Source: Firmicutes bacterium UBA5420 (GTDB taxonomy: Bacteria; Bacillota; Limnochordia; Darwinibacteriales; Darwinibacteriaceae). From it: a stretch of DNA of 10,861 bases. Below are positions 5,700-10,861 of the stretch, one piece after another. A program made the position numbers and the translations under genes. Position 1 is the stretch's first letter; each line of letters opens with the position of its first letter. Under the pieces are notes generated by a model. It was given only the letters and a program-made list of their open reading frames with translations. It had not been told where the DNA came from and made no database searches. The stretch is taken from the NCBI GenBank assembly GCA_002409455.1, contig DHNI01000167.1, positions 1,518-12,378 of the forward strand, in the 5' to 3' direction.

Positions 5700-7718
5700 G
5701 TGAAAGAAATGGACCATTTTCAAGAAGAACAAACACTAGGTAAAGCTTATGATAGTCGCCTTGTGCGCCGTTTGCTAAGGTATGCTAAGCCCTACTGGGC
5801 TTTGATTGTTTTGTGTGTTGTGTTGTTATTAGTGATTGCCGTCACCGATCTAGCCAGGCCCTACTTGGTAAAGGTGGCCATTGATGATCATATTTTAGGT
5901 TCTAATATTTCCTATGTAGAGACAAGTGATCTAGATGATCACAATGATCTAGTCATGATTCAAGGCTATACTTTGAGGCGTGAAAAGGACGCCCTCGATT
6001 CTGACACCAATCTTCGCTTTGAACTAGTTCGCATTGATAACGAACAGCGACTTCAGAGCACCACTGGCGATGTTGTCTTAACACTCTCCCCAGAGGAGAT
6101 TAGGGATCTACGGAGCTTTGACAGAGAGGCTATCTTGCGTCTAGGAGCCTTGCTCCTGATTGTGGTCTCGGCGGGTTTCGTCTTAAACTATATCCAAGCC
6201 TATATACTGCAGTTTACTGGGCAGCGTATTGTGTTTGATATTAGACAAGGGCTCTTTACACATCTGCAGCGCCTGGCGTTGGCCTTTTTTGACGGTAATC
6301 CCGTGGGGCGCATAGTCACCAGGCTCACCAATGATACGCAGAATCTGCATGAGATGTATACTGCCGTTTTGGTAAACCTTTTTAAAGACGTCTTCATGAT
6401 TCTAGGCATCGTTGTAGTGATGTTTCGCCTTGACGTCCGTTTGGCTTGGGTCTCTTTGGCTACATTGCCTCTAATTGTAGCTATAACGGCTGTCTTTCGG
6501 ATCAAAGCACGGGCAGCCTATCGCGAAACCAGGGTGCGCTTGGCCCGTATTAATGCAAACTTTGCGGAGAATATCTCAGGCATACGTCTGGTACAGATTT
6601 TTAGGCAGGAAAAGCGTAAGTTCAAAGAATTTGATGAGGTTAACTCCAGCCACTATAGGGCTAGCATGCGCGAACTTAAAGTGTTTGCCGTTTTTCGGCC
6701 TTCTATTGAATTAGTCTACTCGCTAGCTGTGGCCATTTTGCTCTGGGTGGGCGGGGGTCAATTATTGCGGGGTACGGTGAATCTTGGTGTGCTGTACGCC
6801 TTTATCAACTATTTGGAACTTTTCTTTCGACCCATCAATGATCTTACGGAAAAATACAACATCATGCAGGCTTCCATGGCTTCCGCGGAGCGTATTTTCC
6901 TGATTCTAGATGAAGAACCGGCTATTGCTGAGCTTGATTCGCCACGTCCCATGGGTGAGGTGAAGGGACATATTGAGTTTCGGAATGTGTGGTTTGCCTA
7001 TGTGGGGGAAGAATGGGTGCTCAGAGACGTATCCTTCACGGTAGAACCAGGCGAGACCATTGCTTTTGTGGGGGCAACAGGGGCAGGAAAAACCACCATC
7101 ATGAACTTGCTTTCACGCTTTTACGATATTCAAAAGGGCCAGATCCTCGTTGACGGTCAAGACATAAAAGAGCTTAGTACGGCTGAATTAAGGCGCAATG
7201 TGGGGCTTGTGATGCAAGATGTCTTTATGTTCTCTGGCACCATCGGCGAAAATATTCGTCTGAACAATCCAAGTATTGATATGGATCGCGTGGAAAGTGT
7301 GGCCCGACATGTTAACGCCCACCATTTTATTGAGGCCTTGCCCAAAGGCTATGAGGAGCCAGTAACCGAAAGGGGATCGACCTTATCCGCGGGGCAGAGG
7401 CAGCTTCTTGCTTTTGCTAGGGCCCTAGCCTATGATCCGGCCATCTTGATCTTAGATGAGGCCACCGCCAATATTGACACCGAAACAGAAATCTTGATTC
7501 AGGATGCACTGCCGAAGCTCCTGGCTGGACGCACGAGCTTAGTTGTAGCTCACCGCTTGTCAACGATCCAAGATGCCGACACGATCATCGTCTTGCACAA
7601 AGGTAAGATTCGCGAGCAAGGCACGCATCAGGAGCTCCTTGCTCAAAAGGGACTTTACCACAATCTGTTCTTGTTACAGTACAAAGAGGATTTTAAAGAC
7701 TCCGAGGGCGTCAGCTGA
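5700..7718 (+). CDS. bmrD: Heterodimeric ABC exporter half, catalytic-site subunit (BmrD/YheH-like)
   Basis: A 672-residue half-transporter, close in length to B. subtilis BmrD (YheH). After TM1 (about 33-50) comes a polar insert at roughly 68-143 before TM2 (146-165); BmrD is known to carry an extracellular domain in this place. NBD motifs: Walker A GATGAGKTT (458-466), signature LSAGQRQL (562-569), Walker B ILILDE with catalytic E587, D-loop ANID, H-loop H618. The glutamate is intact but the signature deviates from LSGGQ, complementing the partner's D503. One competent and one degenerate ATP site is the expected outcome. It starts 13 bp after bmrC. GTG 5700 has AAGGGG nine bases upstream; ATG 5709 (residue 4) with GGTAGG is an alternative start. 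The heterodimer would sit in the cytoplasmic membrane as a multidrug-type exporter. Confidence 0.93.
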   Translation: MKEMDHFQEEQTLGKAYDSRLVRRLLRYAKPYWALIVLCVVLLLVIAVTDLARPYLVKVAIDDHILGSNISYVETSDLDDHNDLVMIQGYTLRREKDALDSDTNLRFELVRIDNEQRLQSTTGDVVLTLSPEEIRDLRSFDREAILRLGALLLIVVSAGFVLNYIQAYILQFTGQRIVFDIRQGLFTHLQRLALAFFDGNPVGRIVTRLTNDTQNLHEMYTAVLVNLFKDVFMILGIVVVMFRLDVRLAWVSLATLPLIVAITAVFRIKARAAYRETRVRLARINANFAENISGIRLVQIFRQEKRKFKEFDEVNSSHYRASMRELKVFAVFRPSIELVYSLAVAILLWVGGGQLLRGTVNLGVLYAFINYLELFFRPINDLTEKYNIMQASMASAERIFLILDEEPAIAELDSPRPMGEVKGHIEFRNVWFAYVGEEWVLRDVSFTVEPGETIAFVGATGAGKTTIMNLLSRFYDIQKGQILVDGQDIKELSTAELRRNVGLVMQDVFMFSGTIGENIRLNNPSIDMDRVESVARHVNAHHFIEALPKGYEEPVTERGSTLSAGQRQLLAFARALAYDPAILILDEATANIDTETEILIQDALPKLLAGRTSLVVAHRLSTIQDADTIIVLHKGKIREQGTHQELLAQKGLYHNLFLLQYKEDFKDSEGVS

Positions 7719-7737
7719 CATTTGTGGGGGTAGTAGC

Positions 7738-7760
7738 GAAAAAATCCGGTCAATTTTTTC
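7738..7760. terminator. AT-rich hairpin after the exporter genes, possible weak terminator
   Basis: GAAAAAAT (7738-7745) and ATTTTTTC (7753-7760) form a perfect 8 bp inverted repeat around a 7-base loop, 20 bp after the bmrD stop. It has the A-tract and T-tract of a bidirectional terminator but almost no GC in the stem, so termination would be weak. Read-through into the permease gene is possible. Confidence 0.35.
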
Positions 7761-7768
7761 TAAGCTAG

Positions 7769-7804
7769 CAGGAACTATCGGTTATGCGGCGAATGATAAT
7801 CCTG
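7769..7804 (+). other. Possible leader hairpin before the purine permease gene
   Basis: CAGGA (7769-7773) pairs with TCCTG (7800-7804), and TATC (7776-7779) with GATA (7795-7798), separated by a small 2x1 internal loop and capped by a 15-base loop. It lies 41 bases before the permease start. The conserved core of the purine riboswitch is not present. The structure may be fortuitous. Confidence 0.2.
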
Positions 7805-7827
7805 GAAGTCTAAAAAACGTATGTTTT

Positions 7828-7836
7828 AAGGAGGAG
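7828..7836 (+). promoter_or_regulatory. Ribosome binding site that fixes the permease start at 7846
   Basis: AAGGAGGAG lies 9 bases before ATG 7846. The frame is open further upstream, back into bmrD, but nothing before 7846 has family-like sequence, and the family N-terminus begins only a few residues after this ATG. Confidence 0.85.
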
Positions 7837-7845
7837 CTACAGGGA

Positions 7846-9186
7846 ATGAGTGCAAAAGACAACACAGCCCAGGCAAATCAGGGTTGGGTGGAAAGACAGT
7901 TTAAGCTCAAGGAGAACAAGACGAATGTACGCACAGAGGTTATGGCTGGTATCACTACCTTCATGACCATGGCCTACATCCTCTTTGTTAATCCAAGCAT
8001 TTTGTCTGAGACTGGAATGCCTTTTGATGCCGTTTTGTTTGCCACAGCCTTTTCTGCAATTTTGGCCACGCTCTTGATGGCGTTTTTGGCCAACTACCCC
8101 TTTGCTTTAGCACCAGGTATGGGTTTGAATGCCTACTTTACGTATTCTGTCGTATTTGGCATGGGTTATACCTGGCAAACTGCCCTTGGGGCCGTGTTTC
8201 TCTCAGGTATCCTTTTTGTTCTGTTGTCCGTGTCGGGAATTAGAGAAAAAATTATTGATGCTGTTCCAGCTACCTTGAAATCGGCCATTGGTGCCGGTAT
8301 CGGACTTTTCATTGCTCTAATTGGTCTACAAAATGCAGGGCTGGTCATATCGGATCCGGCAACAATTATTGCCATCGGTAATTTGACCGAACCTTCTGTA
8401 GCCTTGGCTGCTGTTGGTGTTTTGATTACTGGAATACTCCTGGCACGTGGAGTAAATGGTGCCATTCTTTGGGGCATCCTTGCCACAACTCTACTAGGAA
8501 TGCCGATGGGTGTAACGCCGATACCAACTGGTTTCATGCAATTCCCTTCCTTTTCTACCTGGGCTCCAGTCTTCGGAAAGTTGGACATTGCTGGTGCGTT
8601 GAATATCGGTCTTCTCGAAGTTGTCTTTGCATTTCTGTTTGTGGATCTGTTTGACACCATTGGTACCTTAATTGGTGTCTCTGAGCGAGCAGGCTTTTTA
8701 GACAAAGACGGAAGATTGCCGCGAGCTGAGAAAGCACTCTTGGCTGACTCCATTGGTACAGTAGCTGGCGCCGTCTTTGGTACCTCTACCGTAACAACCT
8801 TTGTAGAATCTGCCTCGGGTGTTGCCGTAGGTGGTAGAACTGGTTTAGCTAACGTGGTTACCTCGGTCTGCTTCTTCCTATCGATCTTCTTTTTACCAAT
8901 TATCGGAATCGTACCTGCAGCCGCTACAGCACCTGCGCTGATTATCGTTGGTGCCCTGATGCTGAAATCTGTGGTCAACATTCCTTGGGATAACATGGAA
9001 GAAGCGCTTCCTGCTTTTATTGCCATGATTGCCATGCCGTTCACCTACAGTATTGCTACAGGAATCGCGCTTGGGTTTATCACCTACCCAGTTATTAAGT
9101 TGGCAACGGGTAAAGGCAAAGAGGTTCATGCTATTACCTATATTTTGGCAGTGTTGTTTGTACTTCGCTTTATTTATCTTGGCTAG
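7846..9186 (+). CDS. NCS2-type purine permease (guanine/hypoxanthine/adenine), AzgA/PbuG/PbuO family
   Basis: A 446-residue cytoplasmic-membrane transporter, near the family's usual 430-440. It imports purine bases, normally with protons, for salvage. Recognition motifs in order: EVMAGITTFMTMAYILFVNP (31-50), APGMGLNAYF (89-98), DLFDTIGTLIGV (267-278), and GTSTVTTFVESASG with E321 followed by GVAVGGRTG (312-333). The last two correspond to the substrate and proton-coupling regions of AzgA-type carriers. Long hydrophobic stretches between them fit about 12-14 spans. The N-terminal region and the ANYPFALAPGMG stretch look more like PbuO than PbuG, but base specificity cannot be settled by eye. 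The ATG is chosen for its AAGGAGGAG site; the upstream-open frame overlapping bmrD is not coding. A 127 bp leader separates it from bmrD, and a strong hairpin follows 14 bp after the stop. No PurR box was found. Confidence 0.93.
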   Translation: MSAKDNTAQANQGWVERQFKLKENKTNVRTEVMAGITTFMTMAYILFVNPSILSETGMPFDAVLFATAFSAILATLLMAFLANYPFALAPGMGLNAYFTYSVVFGMGYTWQTALGAVFLSGILFVLLSVSGIREKIIDAVPATLKSAIGAGIGLFIALIGLQNAGLVISDPATIIAIGNLTEPSVALAAVGVLITGILLARGVNGAILWGILATTLLGMPMGVTPIPTGFMQFPSFSTWAPVFGKLDIAGALNIGLLEVVFAFLFVDLFDTIGTLIGVSERAGFLDKDGRLPRAEKALLADSIGTVAGAVFGTSTVTTFVESASGVAVGGRTGLANVVTSVCFFLSIFFLPIIGIVPAAATAPALIIVGALMLKSVVNIPWDNMEEALPAFIAMIAMPFTYSIATGIALGFITYPVIKLATGKGKEVHAITYILAVLFVLRFIYLG

Positions 9187-9200
9187 TTTATTGTAAGGGG

Positions 9201-9243
9201 GAAAAGGGATGGGTCTGGCCACAAGGCTAGCCCATCCCTTTTC
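9201..9243. terminator. Strong hairpin terminator between convergent genes
   Basis: A 13 bp perfect stem (9201-9213 with 9231-9243), then one bulged T (9214) and six more pairs with one G-U (9215-9220 with 9225-9230), capped by the tetraloop ACAA (9221-9224). The stem base is AAAA/TTTT. It lies 14 bp after the permease stop and 10 bp from the end of the RsfA-like gene on the other strand, so it probably serves both transcripts. Confidence 0.85.
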
Positions 9244-9253
9244 GATTGTGTGT

Positions 9254-9928
9254 CTAAATGCTGCGGGCAAAGGTAATATCAAGAACATTGCCCCATTTGT
9301 CGAGGGTTGTTTTCATCTGTTGCTTAAAGTCTCCAAGACTCATGATTTGCGAAATGGAAGCCATGTTTGTAAACATGTCATAGATACCTAAAGCATCATC
9401 GTAGGCCTCTTTGAGCTTTCTGAGATCCTCTTCGAGCTTTTCGTTTTCCCTTTTTAGGGCTTCTATTTCTTCTTGCAGCTCCTTGATTTCGGCTGCGTGC
9501 TGCTCTTCATCACCCATGTTTCCGGCGATTTGCCCTAGGGATCGAAGAAGAGCCAGAGGATCGGGATTTTGCACGCGTTTCTCTAAGGAACGCATTTTGT
9601 TGTTTAGTTCCTGCATATATTCTGGTAACCCTTGAAATGCTTCTAAGAGTGTAGGATCTACCGTAAACTCTGATCGGGTTTTCCTGGTCGGTGCTTGCGG
9701 TTCATCCCGTTCTTTACGCAACACATTGTAATAGAGCATACCGATTGCTGCTTCAGAACGATGGGGAAGGAGTTTGGCGCAGCGCCGAAAGGCTTCAGTT
9801 AAGGGTAGACCATCTGCTTTGGCCTTTACCGCCTGCTCCCATACGACATCCTTTTCCTCCTCCGTCCAATTACGAACCGGGGTACTCACCTTGGTGGCTG
9901 TAGCTCCTTGATTCTCATCGCCCATCAT
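9254..9928 (-). CDS. RsfA-family Myb/SANT-like DNA-binding regulator (sporulation type)
   Basis: A 224-residue protein. Residues 20-76 form a Myb/SANT-like helix-turn-helix opening NWTEEEKDVV, with W21, W30 and the AAIGMLYYNVLRKE recognition-helix region, and align by eye with the N-terminus of B. subtilis RsfA, a forespore regulator (258 residues). A linker (77-120) is followed by a strong charged coiled coil at about 141-180, rich in E/K with leucines at heptad-like spacing, probably for oligomerisation. The C-terminal 40 residues look helical and less charged. The start is two successive ATG codons (9926-9928 and 9923-9925), six bases after AGAGGAGGAG (9935-9944). A candidate sigF/sigG promoter lies just upstream. 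No membrane segment or metal site is seen. The family is likely; whether it regulates the same targets as RsfA is not shown. Confidence 0.8.
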   Translation of the reverse strand: MMGDENQGATATKVSTPVRNWTEEEKDVVWEQAVKAKADGLPLTEAFRRCAKLLPHRSEAAIGMLYYNVLRKERDEPQAPTRKTRSEFTVDPTLLEAFQGLPEYMQELNNKMRSLEKRVQNPDPLALLRSLGQIAGNMGDEEQHAAEIKELQEEIEALKRENEKLEEDLRKLKEAYDDALGIYDMFTNMASISQIMSLGDFKQQMKTTLDKWGNVLDITFARSI

Positions 9929-9954
9929 AGTAACTCCTCCTCTTTAGGTCACTG

Positions 9955-9991
9955 CTACCTATTAGTATGACCAGGGAGGTTCGTTTTATAC
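9955..9991 (-). promoter_or_regulatory. Candidate forespore (sigF/sigG-type) promoter of the RsfA-like gene
   Basis: On the - strand GTATA (9991 to 9987) is followed after 17 bp by CATACTA (9969 to 9963). This fits the B. subtilis sigG pattern, roughly GnATR, 17-18 bp, CATnnTA. The -10 region read from 9972 is GGTCATACTA, which also carries the GG and A positions preferred by sigF, though the spacing of 14 is one or two bases short for sigF. Transcription would begin near 9956, leaving a leader of about 28 bases that contains the ribosome binding site. B. subtilis rsfA is a sigF/sigG-dependent gene, so motif and product agree. Confidence 0.55.
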
Positions 9992-9994
9992 TAT

Positions 9995-10020
9995 GTATAA
10001 CGGTACAAAGAACTGTATAA
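9995..10020. repeat. Direct repeat of GTATAA at 20 bp period upstream of the forespore promoter
   Basis: GTATAA occurs at 9995-10000 and again at 10015-10020 on the + strand, start to start 20 bp, about two helical turns. The copies lie immediately upstream of the -35 box of the RsfA-like gene and could be a regulator site, but the motif is short and AT-rich. Confidence 0.2.
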
Positions 10021-10078
10021 GATAGGAGCAAATAAGGGAGGATTATATATAAACGCACAGAATAAAAAAGGTTAAAGG

Positions 10079-10106
10079 AAAACAAAGTCCTTAGCGACAG
10101 GGCTTT
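10079..10106 (-). terminator. Candidate intrinsic terminator for rqcH
   Basis: AAAGTCCT (10084-10091) and AGGGCTTT (10099-10106) pair over 8 bp with one mismatch-like position (a G-U on the + strand, A-C on the - strand) and a 7-base loop. On the - strand the stem is followed by G and four T (10082-10079). It lies 84 bp after the rqcH stop. On the + strand it is followed by AGTTTTT, so it could also act against antisense transcription. Confidence 0.5.
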
Positions 10107-10129
10107 AGTTTTTCAACGAAAAACAGGGG

Positions 10130-10164
10130 GCAGGCGCAGAAGACTAGTAGGTGTACTCGCCTGC
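10130..10164. other. Second inverted repeat in the rqcH-rsfA-like gap
   Basis: GCAGGCG (10130-10136) and CGCCTGC (10158-10164) are perfectly complementary over 7 bp. Inside them AGTA (10146-10149) pairs with TACT (10154-10157) over a GGTG loop, leaving a 9-base bulge on one side. On the - strand it is followed by CCCCTGTTTTT, so it may be a first terminator for rqcH, 26 bp after the stop. The rest of the gap (9929-10189) holds the promoter, repeat and terminator listed separately, plus a TATAAT on the - strand (10047 to 10042) with no good -35. Confidence 0.3.
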
Positions 10165-10189
10165 TTCTTGTTGTCTAAGAAAAAGGGTA

Positions 10190-10861
10190 TTAGGCCTGTT
10201 TTGGGGGTTTCTGGAAGTCTGTTGGATTAACCAAGATGGTCTTGGCGTGATCATAGTGCACAAAACCAGGGCTTGCCCCTTTGGGCTTGCGCACGTGCTT
10301 CCTCAATGTGTAGTCTACGGGTACCTTCGGAGAGGTTCTGCTCTGCGAAAAATATGCAGCTAATTGGGCCGCTTGTAGCAAGGTGCCAGGGGGGATCTCT
10401 CCTTCAAATAGAACCGAGACATGACTGCCTGGTATTCCCCTAGCGTGGAGCCAGAGGTGATTTGGCCCGCTTAAGCTAAAGGTCAAGCGATCATTTTGTC
10501 GGTTGTTGCGACCCACCAAAATGGTCAGACCGTCTACAGATAGGTACTTTTCAGGACCTGGCGATGCTTGCGCCTTTCTCGCAGCAGGCTTAGTTTTTCG
10601 CTTCAGGTAGCCTGCATTTCCGAGTTCTAGCTCAATTTCCTTGAGAATGGTTACGTGATCAGCGAGCTCGATTTGCAGCAAGATATTCTCTACGTATCTT
10701 CGCTCCAACCTTGTCTTTTTCAGCTGTAAGCTGGTGTATTTTTGGCTCGCTTTCGCTTTGGAGTAACGTTTGAAAATTCTCTGCACATTCGCGCTAGGGG
10801 AAAGGCGCGTATCGAGGGAAATTTTGACAAGAGGTGTATCTTCCTTGGTATAATCGGGCAC
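10190..10861 (-). CDS. rqcH: RqcH / NFACT-family ribosome quality control protein, C-terminal part
   Basis: The frame is open to the window edge, so only the last 223 codons are seen of a protein usually about 570-590 residues; the true start is beyond 10861. RqcH (Rqc2/NEMF homologue, formerly FbpA/YloA fibronectin-binding) binds obstructed 50S subunits and directs alanine tailing of stalled nascent chains. Visible here: the end of the coiled-coil middle (about 1-80, charged helices with KKTRLERR), a basic linker (about 83-100), and the NFACT-R (DUF814) domain from about 101. Hallmarks are WLHARGIPGSHV and the later VPVDYTLRKHVRKPKG and PGFVHYDHAKTILVNP blocks. It ends soon after NFACT-R, as bacterial RqcH proteins do. 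The NFACT-N residues needed for tRNA and ribosome work lie outside the window. It is transcribed toward the RsfA-like gene, 261 bp away, with terminator-like hairpins between. Confidence 0.93.
   Translation of the reverse strand: MPDYTKEDTPLVKISLDTRLSPSANVQRIFKRYSKAKASQKYTSLQLKKTRLERRYVENILLQIELADHVTILKEIELELGNAGYLKRKTKPAARKAQASPGPEKYLSVDGLTILVGRNNRQNDRLTFSLSGPNHLWLHARGIPGSHVSVLFEGEIPPGTLLQAAQLAAYFSQSRTSPKVPVDYTLRKHVRKPKGASPGFVHYDHAKTILVNPTDFQKPPKQA

Noticed and set aside
7573..7845. A 91-codon in-frame N-terminal extension of the purine permease that overlaps the end of bmrD
   Set aside because: No family-like sequence lies there, it overlaps bmrD in another frame, and ATG 7846 has an ideal AAGGAGGAG site.
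7719..7845. Purine riboswitch upstream of the permease
   Set aside because: The conserved junction and loop sequences of the purine riboswitch are not present, and the pairing seen does not form its three-way junction.
8166..9044. A 292-codon open frame on the - strand
   Set aside because: It lies entirely antisense to the purine permease, is rich in Pro/Ala/Thr/Arg as expected of a shadow frame, and has no recognisable domain.
9411..9635. A Ser-rich 74-codon frame on the + strand
   Set aside because: It is the reverse complement of the Glu/Lys-rich coiled coil of the RsfA-like protein, which produces serine and phenylalanine runs on the other strand.
10151..10363. A 70-codon open frame on the + strand
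   Set aside because: It is antisense to the well-supported rqcH C-terminus and crosses a hairpin region; no ribosome binding site or family match.
1..10861. Insertion sequences, CRISPR arrays, tRNA or rRNA genes, phage or defence modules
   Set aside because: No transposase, terminal inverted repeats, spaced repeat arrays, integrase or defence-type domains were seen on either strand.

Overview
The window looks like a chromosomal segment of an endospore-forming member of the Firmicutes (Bacillota) with medium GC. The evidence is an RsfA-type Myb/SANT regulator behind a candidate forespore promoter, a BmrC/BmrD (YheI/YheH) heterodimeric exporter pair of near-Bacillus lengths, an RqcH (NFACT) gene, strong AGGAGG-type ribosome binding sites, and frequent GTG or TTG starts (four of the seven starts seen on the + strand). 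I see no mobile element, CRISPR array, rRNA or tRNA. No stretch longer than 300 bases lacks a gene.

Layout. (i) 1-1809 (+): the tail of an NMT1/SsuA-type substrate-binding protein, an SsuB/TauB-type ATPase and an SsuC/TauC-type permease. These form the end of an ABC importer operon, closed by an intrinsic terminator at 1836-1867. The substrate cannot be read from the sequence. (ii) 1866-7718 (+): a candidate promoter and palindromic operator, then four tightly packed genes: two Gfo/Idh/MocA-family NAD(P)-dependent oxidoreductases and the two halves of a BmrCD-like ABC exporter. Junctions are 9 bp, a 14 bp overlap and 13 bp, so this reads as one operon. (iii) 7719-9186 (+): a leader with two weak hairpins, then an AzgA/PbuG/PbuO-type NCS2 purine permease, ended by a strong hairpin at 9201-9243 that can serve both strands. 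(iv) 9254-10861 (-): the RsfA-like gene with its own candidate sigF/sigG promoter, a 261 bp intergenic region with terminator-like hairpins, and the C-terminal 223 codons of rqcH, which runs off the window.

How the genes work together. The importer is one functional unit (binding protein, ATPase, membrane subunit). The exporter halves form one heterodimer: the first NBD has Asp in place of the catalytic Glu, and the second has the intact Glu but a deviant LSAGQ signature, so one ATP site is degenerate and one is catalytic. The two oxidoreductases probably act on sugars or cyclitols, and their packing with a multidrug-type exporter is the least expected feature here. The purine permease, RsfA-like regulator and RqcH look like ordinary housekeeping or sporulation genes. 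I found no clearly undescribed system. The best leads are the oxidoreductase-exporter operon, the forespore promoter ahead of the RsfA-like gene, and the second oxidoreductase's unusual nucleotide-binding loop.
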